DNA of 64,000 nucleotides from Stappia sediminis. Its GTDB lineage: Bacteria; Pseudomonadota; Alphaproteobacteria; Rhizobiales; Stappiaceae. The notes under the pieces are model-generated. The model was not told where the DNA came from and did not search any database. It worked only from the letters and a program-made list of their open reading frames with translations. The position numbers and the translations under genes were made by a program. This document shows, one piece after another, positions 56,276-64,000 of this stretch; position 1 is the stretch's first letter, and each line of letters opens with the position of its first letter. The DNA is taken from contig NZ_WUMV01000008.1 in NCBI RefSeq assembly GCF_009826895.1, forward strand, positions 186,001-250,000, written 5' to 3'.

Positions 56276-57988
56276 ATGGACACTCTCAACCCCACCCGCG
56301 ACGATTTCGCCGCGCTTCTCGAAGAATCTTTCACCACTCAGGAGCTTTACGAAGGCGCGGTGGTGAAGGGCACGGTGATCGCCATCGAGAAGGATCTCGC
56401 GGTGATCGACGTCGGCCTCAAGGTGGAAGGCCGCGTTCCCTTGAAGGAATTCGGCGGCAAGGGCCGCGAGGACGAAGGCGGCGTTAAGGTCGGCGACGAA
56501 GTCGAGGTCTACCTGGAGCGCGTCGAGAATGCGCTCGGCGAAGCCGTTCTGTCGCGCGACAAGGCCCGCCGCGAAGAGAGCTGGGTACGCCTTGAAGTCG
56601 CATTCGAAGCGGGCGAAAAGGTCACCGGCCAGATCTTCAACCAGGTCAAGGGCGGCTTCACCGTCGATCTCGACGGCGCCGTGGCCTTCCTGCCGCGTTC
56701 GCAGGTGGACATCCGCCCGGTTCGCGACGTCACTCCGCTGATGCATACGCCCCAGCCCTTCCAGATCCTCAAGATGGACAAGCGCCGCGGCAACATCGTC
56801 GTCTCGCGCCGAGTCGTGCTTGAAGAGACCCGCGCCGAGCAGCGCTCCGAGCTCGTCCAGAGCCTGGAAGAAGGTCAGGTCGTGGAAGGCGTGGTCAAGA
56901 ACATCACCGACTACGGTGCGTTCGTCGACCTCGGCGGCATCGACGGCCTGCTGCACGTCACCGACATCGCGTGGCGGCGCATCAACCATCCGAGCGAGGT
57001 CCTGTCGATCGGACAGACCGTCAAGGTGCAGATTATCCGCGTCAACCAGGAAACGCACCGTATCTCGCTCGGCATGAAGCAGCTTGAAGCCGACCCGTGG
57101 GACGGCATCGAGGCGAAGTACCCGGTCGGCGCCAAGTTTACCGGCCGCGTCACGAACATCACCGACTACGGTGCGTTCGTCGAGCTGGAAGCCGGCATCG
57201 AAGGCCTGATCCACGTTTCCGAGATGTCCTGGACGAAGAAGAACGTCCATCCGGGCAAGATCGTCTCCACCTCTCAGGAGGTCGAGGTGATGATCCTCGA
57301 GGTCGATCCGGTCAAGCGCCGCATCTCGCTCGGTCTCAAGCAGACCCTGCAGAACCCGTGGGAAGCCTTCGCCGAGAAGTTCCCGGTCGGTACCGAGGTC
57401 GAGGGCGAGGTCAAGAACAAGACCGAGTTCGGCCTGTTCATCGGCCTGGAAGGCGATGTCGACGGCATGGTCCACCTCTCCGACCTCGACTGGAACCGTC
57501 CGGGCGAGCAGGTCATCGAGGAATTCAAGAAGGGCGACATGGTTAGCGCCCAGGTCCTCGATGTGGACGTCGAGAAGGAGCGCATCTCGCTCGGCATCAA
57601 GCAGCTCGGCGGCGATCCGTTCGAGACCGCGGCCGCCGGCGAAATCCGCAAGGGCGCCGTCGTGACCTGCGAAGTGCTCGAGGTGAAGGACAACGGCCTG
57701 GAGGCGAAGATCGTCGACACGGACCTCGCGACCTTCGTGCGCCGCGCCGATCTTTCCCGCGACCGCGCTGAGCAGCGTCCGGAACGCTTCTCCGTCGGCG
57801 AGAAGTTCGACGCCCGCATTACCCAGTTCGACAAGAAGACGCGCCGCGTCTCCGTCTCCATCAAGGCGCTGGAAATCGCCGAGGAGAAGGAAGCCGTCGC
57901 GCAGTACGGTTCGTCGGACTCCGGTGCGTCGCTCGGCGACATCCTGGGCGCCGCCCTCAAGGCGCGCGAGGAAGGCGACGAAGAATAA
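56276..57988 (+). CDS. rpsA: 30S ribosomal protein S1
   Basis: 570 residues made of six S1 RNA-binding domains, the usual number. Repeats start near KGTVIAIEKDLAVIDVGLKV, NQVKGGFTVDLDGAVAFLP, GVVKNITDYGAFVDLGGIDG LLHV, GRVTNITDYGAFVELEAGIE GLIHV, NKTEFGLFIGLEGDVDG and CEVLEVKDNGLEAKI. It delivers mRNA to the ribosome. AGGAG precedes the ATG. Confidence 0.97.
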   Translation: MDTLNPTRDDFAALLEESFTTQELYEGAVVKGTVIAIEKDLAVIDVGLKVEGRVPLKEFGGKGREDEGGVKVGDEVEVYLERVENALGEAVLSRDKARREESWVRLEVAFEAGEKVTGQIFNQVKGGFTVDLDGAVAFLPRSQVDIRPVRDVTPLMHTPQPFQILKMDKRRGNIVVSRRVVLEETRAEQRSELVQSLEEGQVVEGVVKNITDYGAFVDLGGIDGLLHVTDIAWRRINHPSEVLSIGQTVKVQIIRVNQETHRISLGMKQLEADPWDGIEAKYPVGAKFTGRVTNITDYGAFVELEAGIEGLIHVSEMSWTKKNVHPGKIVSTSQEVEVMILEVDPVKRRISLGLKQTLQNPWEAFAEKFPVGTEVEGEVKNKTEFGLFIGLEGDVDGMVHLSDLDWNRPGEQVIEEFKKGDMVSAQVLDVDVEKERISLGIKQLGGDPFETAAAGEIRKGAVVTCEVLEVKDNGLEAKIVDTDLATFVRRADLSRDRAEQRPERFSVGEKFDARITQFDKKTRRVSVSIKALEIAEEKEAVAQYGSSDSGASLGDILGAALKAREEGDEE

Positions 57989-58016
57989 GCTTCTCGCTTC
58001 GCCACATACGAAACGG

Positions 58017-58048
58017 AAAAGGCCCGGTCTCGCGACCGGGCCTTTTTT
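58017..58048. terminator. Strong terminator between rpsA and panB
   Basis: AAAA-GGCCCGGTC (58021-58029), loop TCGC, GACCGGGCC (58034-58042), T6. Symmetric flanks allow use for both convergent genes. Confidence 0.93.
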
Positions 58049-58078
58049 GTCCGCCAGGGTGTCAAGCGTCGCGAAAAT

Positions 58079-58885
58079 TCATCCGTAGCAGTGTTCGGGT
58101 GCCGGGTACGCGCCTGTTTCCACCTCCTCCACGAAGGCACGGAACGCGGCTTCAACATCGCCTCGCCCCTCAAGGTAGTTCTTCACGAAGCGGGCCTTGC
58201 GCCCACGGGTGAGGTTCAGCATGTCATGCAGGACGAGGACCTGCGCATCCACCGAAGGGCCCGCGCCGATGCCGATGACCGGCACCCTTGCCGCTTCCGC
58301 CACCGCCTTGCCGACGGCATTCGGCACGCATTCGAAAAGCAGCATCCGCGCTCCGGCCGCCTCCAGCGCCAGAGCGTCTTCAACGATCTTCCTGCCCGCG
58401 CCTTCGCCCTTGCCCTGAACGCGGTAGCCGCCCAGCATGTCCGTCGTCTGCGGCGTCAGGCCGAGATGGGCGCAGACCGGAATGCCGTGAGCGGTCAGGA
58501 ACCTTACGGTCTCCTCCATGACCGCGCCGCCCTCCACCTTGACGATATTCGCGCCCGCCTGCATGAGCCGCGCGGCATGACCCGCCGCTTCCAGCGGAGA
58601 AAACGTCGTCGCAAAGGGCATGTCCGCCATGACGAGCGGCTTGTCATCGCTGTCGCGAACGCCGCGCGCCACGCATTCCGTGTGATAGATCATGTCGTCC
58701 ATCGTCACCGGCGCGGTGGACCGGCGTCCCTGGACGACCATGCCAAGGCTGTCGCCGACAAGAACGACCGCGACACCCACCGGCCCCATCATTGCCGCGA
58801 AAGTGGCGTCATAGGCCGTCAGGACCGCAAAGCGCCGCCCTTCGCGCTTCATCGTGTCGAGGCCGGCCAGCGTTACCTCAGCCAT
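58079..58885 (-). CDS. panB: 3-methyl-2-oxobutanoate hydroxymethyltransferase
   Basis: First dedicated step of pantothenate synthesis, transferring a hydroxymethyl group from methylene-tetrahydrofolate to ketoisovalerate. 268 residues: VLTAYDATFAAMM, VGDSLGMVV (metal Asp), MPFATTF, KVEGG, HLGLTPQ and GIGAGPSVDAQVLVLHD. Monocistronic here; panC is not adjacent. Confidence 0.95.
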   Translation of the reverse strand: MAEVTLAGLDTMKREGRRFAVLTAYDATFAAMMGPVGVAVVLVGDSLGMVVQGRRSTAPVTMDDMIYHTECVARGVRDSDDKPLVMADMPFATTFSPLEAAGHAARLMQAGANIVKVEGGAVMEETVRFLTAHGIPVCAHLGLTPQTTDMLGGYRVQGKGEGAGRKIVEDALALEAAGARMLLFECVPNAVGKAVAEAARVPVIGIGAGPSVDAQVLVLHDMLNLTRGRKARFVKNYLEGRGDVEAAFRAFVEEVETGAYPAPEHCYG

Positions 58886-59105
58886 GACTTCAATTCCTCC
58901 CGTCGATATTTTTGCTGCATCGCAGCACAGCTGTTAGCGGATAGCGGGTGGCAAAATCAATCCCGCCGGAGGGCGAATAGTTTGTTCAGGATATGCCCCA
59001 TTTGCCGAGATACGGAACGCGCAATGGCATCACAGGTCTTTTCAAGCAGCGCTCGGGGCTGTAGCGATAGTCGCCAGGGAATTCGTAACGGAGGCTTTAG
59101 CCGTC

Positions 59106-60110
59106 ATGCCCCTTGACGCCGATCAGATCGTCGACCGCCGCCGCCTGCGCCGCAAGGTGAGCTTCTGGCGGGTCGTCGCCTTCCTTGTCATTGCGGTGGC
59201 GCTCATAGGCGCCGTTGCCGGACTCGCGGGGCTCGCCGGCCCGAGCAAGCGTTCGGCCCATATCGCGCGTATCGACGTGACCGGCATCATCGCAAGCGAC
59301 CGCAAGCGCGACGAAATGATCGAAAAGATCGCCGAATCCGACGCGGTAAAAGGCGTGATCCTGTCCATCAATTCTCCGGGCGGCTCCACCACCGGCGGCG
59401 AGGCGCTTTACACCGCACTGCGCAAGCTGGCGGATAAAAAACCCATGGTGACGCAGATCGGCACGCTCGGCGCATCCGCCGGCTACATGGCCGCGGTCGC
59501 CTCAGATCATATTATCGCACGCCATTCCACGCTCGCCGGTTCCATCGGCGTCTATATCCAGTACGGCAACATCAAGGGCCTGCTCGACACCCTCGGGATC
59601 GAGGTAGACGTCGTCAAAAGCGGCCCGTTGAAAGCACAGCCGAATTTCTTTTCGCGAACACCGGAAGACGCGGTCGCGAACCTCCAGGCGGTTATCGACG
59701 ACAGCTATGACTGGTTCGTCGATATCGTCGCGGAACGACGCAAGATGGATGTGGCAGAGGTGCGCAAGGTTGCAACCGGCGGCATATATTCCGGGATGCG
59801 CGCGCACAAACTCGGCCTTGTCGATGCTCTCGGCGGGGAGGAAGAGGCCGTGAAGTGGCTGGAAACGGAGCGCGGTGTACCGGAGGACCTTCCGGTCGTC
59901 ACATGGCGAAAACCCTCCGAACTCGATGAGCTCCCCTTTGCCTCCCGCATAGCGGCAGCATTCGGCCAGGGGCTTTCAAGCGGCCTCCTGGCGAATATCG
60001 ACGCGGTTAAAGGCCTTGTTCCTGCGGGTGTTTCGCTTGACGGTCTCGTGTCGGTTTGGCACGCTCCAGATGCGTCAGATAAAAACGACACGACAGGGGC
60101 TGACCGATGA
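59106..60110 (+). CDS. sppA: Signal peptide peptidase SppA (short form)
   Basis: 334 residues with an N-terminal membrane helix (about 20-45) and one S49 domain. [36 protein letters not shown] with the nucleophile Ser, and the later SGPLKAQ with the likely catalytic Lys. It degrades cleaved signal peptides in the membrane. GGAGG lies before the ATG. The stop overlaps ihfB, a conserved rhizobial pairing. Confidence 0.93.
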   Translation: MPLDADQIVDRRRLRRKVSFWRVVAFLVIAVALIGAVAGLAGLAGPSKRSAHIARIDVTGIIASDRKRDEMIEKIAESDAVKGVILSINSPGGSTTGGEALYTALRKLADKKPMVTQIGTLGASAGYMAAVASDHIIARHSTLAGSIGVYIQYGNIKGLLDTLGIEVDVVKSGPLKAQPNFFSRTPEDAVANLQAVIDDSYDWFVDIVAERRKMDVAEVRKVATGGIYSGMRAHKLGLVDALGGEEEAVKWLETERGVPEDLPVVTWRKPSELDELPFASRIAAAFGQGLSSGLLANIDAVKGLVPAGVSLDGLVSVWHAPDASDKNDTTGADR

Positions 60111-60406
60111 TCAAATCGGAACTGGTGCAGAGGATCTCCGAACAGAATCCTCACCTTTACCAGCGCGATGTGGAAAATATCGTAAATGCTATACTCGACG
60201 AGATCACGGAGGCTCTCAAGCGTGGCGACAGGGTTGAGCTCAGGGGCTTCGGGGCGTTTTCGGTAAAAAACCGCCCCGCTCGCGTCGGTCGCAACCCCAG
60301 AACGGGTCAAAAGGTCGAAGTGAGCGAAAAGAACGTGCCCTTCTTCAAGACGGGCAAGGAAATGCGCGAAAGGCTTAACGGCGGCGTGGATCACGGCGAC
60401 GACTGA
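60107..60406 (+). CDS. ihfB: Integration host factor subunit beta
   Basis: 99 residues: [42 protein letters not shown] with the beta-arm proline, and [14 protein letters not shown]-bending subunit that pairs with IhfA, needed at sigma-54 promoters and in recombination. Coupled to sppA by ATGA. Confidence 0.96.
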   Translation: MIKSELVQRISEQNPHLYQRDVENIVNAILDEITEALKRGDRVELRGFGAFSVKNRPARVGRNPRTGQKVEVSEKNVPFFKTGKEMRERLNGGVDHGDD

Positions 60407-60468
60407 CTGGCCCGCACGCCGATTGCCGGCCATCTCAAGCTGATCAAAGAACTTTCGAGGAAAGATAC

Positions 60469-60819
60469 GTGGCGCGATTCCTGAAATCCCTGATCTTTTT
60501 GCCGCTTGCCATCCTTCTCGTGGTATTCGCGGTGGCGAACAGGCATGACGTCACCTTCTCTCTCGATCCGTTTTCGGCGAATGATCCGGCACTTACCGTC
60601 ACCGCGCCGCTTTTCTGGTTTCTGTTCGCGGCCGTTGCCGTCGGCGTGATCATCGGCGGTGTGGCGACGTGGACGAAGCAGGGCAAATACCGCAAGGAAG
60701 CGCGCGTGAAGCGGCGCGAGGCAGACCGGTGGCATGAAGAGGCCGACAAGCTGAAAGCCATTTCCGAAACCACGAACGCACCGGCGCTTACCGGACCCGA
60801 TCAGCGCAACGCCGCCTGA
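60469..60819 (+). CDS. LapA-domain (DUF1049) membrane protein
   Basis: 116 residues from GTG 60469 with two membrane segments (LKSLIFLPLAILLVVFAVAN and APLFWFLFAAVAVGVIIGGV) and a charged, coiled-coil cytoplasmic tail. The HDVTFSLDPF linker is the LapA domain pattern. In E. coli LapA (YciS) works with LapB in controlling LPS synthesis; no lapB is adjacent here. It lies 62 bases after ihfB, the same order as ihfB-lapA in other proteobacteria. Confidence 0.85.
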   Translation: MARFLKSLIFLPLAILLVVFAVANRHDVTFSLDPFSANDPALTVTAPLFWFLFAAVAVGVIIGGVATWTKQGKYRKEARVKRREADRWHEEADKLKAISETTNAPALTGPDQRNAA

Positions 60820-60822
60820 TTT

Positions 60823-61449
60823 TCAGTTTTCGCCGCGATCGCCCGTTCCCCGACTGGCACCATACGGTGGCAGCTGCCAGCCGAACTGTATCGCGCCGCC
60901 GCGCAGGACCATGGCCGTCGCGAATCCTGCGATCGCCGCCGGCCATTGAGGAACCCCCGCCGCATTCAGGCATACGTAGACCGCGGCGCCCGCGAAGGCG
61001 GCGGTCAGATAGATTTCCGACTTTGCGATCGCCGTGGGCTGACCCGCGATCGTGTCCCGGATGATGCCGCCGAAAGTTGCCGTCGCAATTCCCATCATGA
61101 CGGCCACTACCGGCACGTCGCCGATGGACAGCGTTTTCGCGGCTCCCATGACGCAATAGGCCGAAATTCCCACCGCATCCGCCCAGCGCAGCGGCTTTCC
61201 CAGTTTCTCGATCCATCCAGCCGCGAACCAGATCGTCACGCCTACGGCGACGCAGACGATCAGATACGTCTGATCCTCGACCCAGAATACGGGAACGCCG
61301 AGCAGGAGATCGCGAAGCGTCCCCCCGCCGACCCCGGTGAAACTGGCAAAAAAGACAAATGCCAGAACATCGAGCTTCAGGCGCGACGCGACGATCGCTC
61401 CCGTCATGGCGAAAACGGCGACACCCAGAAAGTCGAAAAATTGCAGCAT
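60823..61449 (-). CDS. TRIC-family (YadS/UPF0126) membrane protein
   Basis: 208 residues from ATG 61449 (upstream in-frame residues to 61500 lack support). Seven hydrophobic segments forming two repeats, each with the glycine-arginine motif: GVGGGTLRDLLLG and FGGIIRDTIAG. Bacterial TRIC homologues form trimeric cation channels; a glycine exporter role has also been proposed for YadS. Ends 3 bases from the convergent lapA. Confidence 0.85.
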   Translation of the reverse strand: MLQFFDFLGVAVFAMTGAIVASRLKLDVLAFVFFASFTGVGGGTLRDLLLGVPVFWVEDQTYLIVCVAVGVTIWFAAGWIEKLGKPLRWADAVGISAYCVMGAAKTLSIGDVPVVAVMMGIATATFGGIIRDTIAGQPTAIAKSEIYLTAAFAGAAVYVCLNAAGVPQWPAAIAGFATAMVLRGGAIQFGWQLPPYGASRGTGDRGEN

Positions 61450-61592
61450 TATAGTGCGCTTGCTCCCTTCCTCCAGATGAGTCGATCCGGGATGTACCAC
61501 GCTCTCGAGTCTAACGGGGGGCTGGACTTTATTCTCGTTTTGATTGTATATTTTATTTATTCAATCTTTATTTTAGTTTGCGCGAGGAAATT

Positions 61593-62618
61593 ATGCCTTC
61601 ATATGACTACCTTATCTCCGCAAGACAAATAAACGGCAAAGTATTTGGAGGCGAACCAGGTCCGCTTTCCTATATAAAGATACCGTCCACCTCAAAGTCC
61701 TATGACACGTCTCACATCGTCAAAAAGAAAAAGAAATGGGCACGAGAAATTCAGGGCCTTGCCGATGGCGACGAAAATCCGAACTCCATTTCTCCTACCG
61801 GCGATGTTCTGATATTCGTCCACGGCTACAACAACGATATTCCAATTGTCCTCAAGAGGATGCGTCAGCTGCGAAGGGATTTGCAGGCGGAAGGATGGCG
61901 CGGAGAAGTCATCGCATTCGACTGGCCGAGCGAAAACTCCACACTAAACTACCTTGAAGATCGGGCAGATGCTGCGAAAGTGGCTCACTCACTCGTGACG
62001 GAAGGCATTGATCTGCTCATCCAAAAGCAGAAAAACGGTTGCAGTACCAATATTCACCTGCTCGGTCACTCAACGGGCGCCTATGTGATAATGGAAGCTT
62101 TCGCGCAAGCTGAGAAAGTTGGTGCCTATTTCAAAAGCGACTGGCGCGTTGGACAGGTTGCCTTGATTGGGGCCGACGTGTCTACCAACAGCCTCAACCT
62201 AACTAGCGACTGGTCGAAGCCCATGTTTCGGCGGATAATGCGCCTGACAAACTACTCCAATCCCTTCGATTCAGTACTGGCCGTGTCGAACGCCAAGCGC
62301 TTGGGTACAAGCCCGCGCGTTGGCCGCCACGGATTGCCGGACTCCCATGACAGGAAAGCCGTGAACGTTGATTGCGGCGACCATTTCAAATCCCTGGACC
62401 CCGACGGACAGCCCCATTTCGGCTCCTGGCCGCACTCCTGGCATATCGGAGACAGGGTCTTTGCCCGCGATCTTGCGATGGCGCTCGAGGGTGCGATCGA
62501 TCGCAATGCAATACCGACAAGGCGGAAAACCGAAGCGGGCCTGTCGCTTCAGGATGCGCCGCGCCCCCAATTCATGCCGCACTGGGACATCAAGGAAGGG
62601 GTGCGCCCTATTGCCTGA
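61593..62618 (+). CDS. Alpha/beta hydrolase (DUF900-type)
   Basis: 341 residues from ATG 61593, which has GAGGA six bases upstream. Fold motifs VLIFVHGYNN (oxyanion strand), EVIAFDWPS and the nucleophile elbow HLLGHSTGAY. DUF900 proteins are esterase-like with unknown substrates. No signal peptide. The upstream 90 bases are notably AT-rich for this genome, and the neighbours (TRIC, grpE) do not suggest a pathway. It may be an acquired gene. Confidence 0.8.
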   Translation: MPSYDYLISARQINGKVFGGEPGPLSYIKIPSTSKSYDTSHIVKKKKKWAREIQGLADGDENPNSISPTGDVLIFVHGYNNDIPIVLKRMRQLRRDLQAEGWRGEVIAFDWPSENSTLNYLEDRADAAKVAHSLVTEGIDLLIQKQKNGCSTNIHLLGHSTGAYVIMEAFAQAEKVGAYFKSDWRVGQVALIGADVSTNSLNLTSDWSKPMFRRIMRLTNYSNPFDSVLAVSNAKRLGTSPRVGRHGLPDSHDRKAVNVDCGDHFKSLDPDGQPHFGSWPHSWHIGDRVFARDLAMALEGAIDRNAIPTRRKTEAGLSLQDAPRPQFMPHWDIKEGVRPIA

Positions 62619-62675
62619 AAGAAAAGAAAAGGCAAGCTGGCTGCCTGCCCTTCCAATTCATTACGGCTCGCGCAT

Positions 62676-63344
62676 TCAAGCTGTCTTGTCGACGGTCGCA
62701 CCCGGTTCAGTGCCCTCACCGCCTCCGTTGGACGGCCTGGTCTCTTTCGGCCCGCCTTTCGAGACTCCGACAAGGGCCGGGCGCAGCACCCTGTCGCCGA
62801 TGACATAGCCGGACTGGACCACCTGGACGACCGTATTCGCGGGAACGCTCGGGTCCGGCACCTCGAACATCGCCTGATGGAAGTTCGGGTCGAACTTCTG
62901 ACCCGCCGGGTCGAGCTTCTTCACGCCATGCTTTTCAAGCTGGTTCAGCATCTCGCGCTCGGTCATCTCGACGCCCTGCACGAGGCTTTTCAGGCCTTCA
63001 TTGGCAGCTTCCCGGGCTTCGGCAGGAATAACTTCCAGCGCACGTCGCAGATTGTCGCTGACAGAAAGCATATCGCGCGCGAAAGTCGCGACCGAATACT
63101 GCTTGGCGTCCTTGAGTTCGCGCTCGGTGCGGCGGCGGAGATTTTCCATCTCCGCAAGCGTGCGGAGCGTGCGCTCCTTCAGTTCGGCATTTTCCGCCTT
63201 CAGGGCATCCACCGGGTTGTTTTCGGCTTCGCCACCAATGCCTTCGCCCGCAGCACCTTCAACCTGATCGGTTGCGCCAGCGCCCGCGTCCTGCTGCGTC
63301 TCGACGGTTTCCGGATTTTCCTCAGGTCTGTTTTTCTGCGTCAT
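62676..63344 (-). CDS. grpE: Nucleotide exchange factor GrpE
   Basis: 222 residues from ATG 63344 (TTG 63359 also in frame). Acidic N-terminal tail, long helix ([20 protein letters not shown]), [14 protein letters not shown], then the beta domain [20 protein letters not shown] and [12 protein letters not shown]. It exchanges ADP on DnaK. hrcA, often next to grpE, is not seen between it and trxA. Confidence 0.95.
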   Translation of the reverse strand: MTQKNRPEENPETVETQQDAGAGATDQVEGAAGEGIGGEAENNPVDALKAENAELKERTLRTLAEMENLRRRTERELKDAKQYSVATFARDMLSVSDNLRRALEVIPAEAREAANEGLKSLVQGVEMTEREMLNQLEKHGVKKLDPAGQKFDPNFHQAMFEVPDPSVPANTVVQVVQSGYVIGDRVLRPALVGVSKGGPKETRPSNGGGEGTEPGATVDKTA

Positions 63345-63487
63345 CGCCTGTACGTTCAATCGTTTTGGATGGAGTTGACTACCGCACCTTCGGTGCCGGG
63401 CACCTTTTAGCGGATAACCTCAATGCGTAAAGTCCGGCAAGCAAAAAAGCCGCCGGACCCTTCGCATCGCTTCGGAAAATCGGCGCG

Positions 63488-63808
63488 TCAGGTCGCGCTC
63501 TTGATCCAGTCCGAAAGCTTGTTCTTCGGAGCCGCTCCGACCTGCGTCGCCACCGGCTCGCCATCCTTGAAAAGGATCAGCGTCGGGATGGAGCGCACGC
63601 CATATTTGATTGCGATGTTCTGGTTCTCGTCGACGTTGAGTTTCGCGACCTTAACCTGACCGGCAAGCTCGTCCGAAATCTCTTCGAGCGCTGGAGCGAT
63701 CATCTTGCAAGGACCGCACCATTCGGCCCAGAAATCCACCACGACCGGCTCGGACGCCTTCAACACATCCGTCTCGAAGCTATCATCGGTAACGACATTA
63801 GTGGCCAT
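63488..63808 (-). CDS. trxA: Thioredoxin
   Basis: 106 residues with the active site WCGPCK (Cys31, Cys34), VVDFWAEW, and the cis-proline loop [14 protein letters not shown]. General cytosolic disulfide reductant. It follows addA in the same direction, the standard rhizobial order addA-trxA. The 143-base gap to grpE shows no gene. Confidence 0.97.
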   Translation of the reverse strand: MATNVVTDDSFETDVLKASEPVVVDFWAEWCGPCKMIAPALEEISDELAGQVKVAKLNVDENQNIAIKYGVRSIPTLILFKDGEPVATQVGAAPKNKLSDWIKSAT

Positions 63809-63920
63809 GTTCGCCTCTCATAAAATCCGGGTGCGTCACCTGACGCGGCCCTCGAGTTGCAACGAAGGTAGGAAGTGCGACAAGCCTCGTCAAGCGAGCC
63901 GGGAGGACAGATTTACCTGT

Positions 63921-64000
63921 CTAGCGCAGTTCCGCATACGCTTTTTCCATGAGCTCGGCGGGAAGTTCCATCAGGCGGGGAGCGGCCGTCCACAGCAATG
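63921..64000 (-). CDS. addA: AddA helicase-nuclease, C-terminal end (cut by window edge)
   Basis: The frame enters from the right edge and ends at TAG (63923-63921). Only 25 residues are visible: LLWTAAPRLMELPAELMEKA then YAELR. The TAAPRLM-x-LPAE pattern and the position before trxA fit the end of AddA, a double-strand-break repair helicase-nuclease. Identification rests on this short tail plus context. Confidence 0.55.
   Translation of the reverse strand, partial: LLWTAAPRLMELPAELMEKAYAELR

Noticed and set aside
63360-63487. hrcA or a CIRCE operator before grpE
   Set aside because: No inverted repeat with the CIRCE arms and no hrcA frame in the short gap between grpE and trxA.

Overview
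The window reads as the chromosome of an alphaproteobacterium of the order Hyphomicrobiales (Rhizobiales). The evidence is gene content and order: rplU (with a rhizobial-type C-terminal fusion)-rpmA-GNATs-obgE-proB-proA-nadD-rsfS-rlmH-M23 peptidase-ctpA-divergent polysaccharide deacetylase-rppH; rnd-lptC-lptA-lptB-rpoN-hpf-ptsN; a TIGR02300-type protein-aroA(class II)-cmk-rpsA; sppA-ihfB; DUF1150 next to hsp20; addA-trxA. Genus cannot be fixed from the sequence. The core is GC-rich, densely packed and full of 4-nt ATGA/GTGA overlaps.

Layout. 1-800: the end of a LigD-type polymerase domain gene and tRNA-Ser(CGA). 1062-14081: ribosomal proteins, three GNATs (the middle one internally deleted), Obg, proline and NAD synthesis, ribosome silencing, cell-envelope hydrolases and RppH. 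14187-21469: an SDR/acyl-CoA dehydrogenase pair, queG-fzlA, uppP, a WYL-type regulator, a DUF1127 peptide and an NDUFA9-like protein. 21889-35272: a 13.4-kb genomic island in the 3' end of tRNA-Leu(CAG), bounded by an exact 17-bp direct repeat. 35480-43032: rnd, LPS export, sigma-54, hibernation factor, PtsN(EIIA), heat-shock genes. 43073-47363: a ugpBAEC-type glycerol-3-phosphate ABC transporter behind a candidate Pho box. 47722-52399: a truncated globin, a soluble PilJ/NarX-like sensor and an HPP membrane protein, then a periplasmic repeat protein next to a chemoreceptor. 52762-58885: two tRNA-Ala(GGC) genes, a zinc-ribbon acidic protein, aroA-cmk-rpsA and panB. 59106-64000: sppA-ihfB-lapA, a TRIC-like channel, an alpha/beta hydrolase, grpE, trxA and the end of addA.

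The most interesting part is the island. An integrase beside attL is followed by an AT-rich block holding vsr and a cytosine-5 DNA methyltransferase, divergent from each other. These face a two-gene unit encoding a GHKL (MutL/MORC-like) ATPase and an unknown 408-residue protein. The rest is a GC-rich block with a minimal family-A DNA-polymerase-like protein, two unknown proteins, a second integrase coupled to an unknown alpha-helical protein, and an HNH endonuclease beside attR. I read this as a modification-linked DNA defence island carrying a poorly understood replication or repair module.

Other points worth a look: a periplasmic protein built of eight PxDV helix repeats, several exactly 38 residues apart, encoded just before a chemoreceptor; a globin/nitrate-sensor-like/nitrite-channel-like gene set; an 8-codon reading frame with a strong ribosome site just before aroA; a dispersed mosaic palindromic repeat; and a GNAT gene that has lost its catalytic core in frame.
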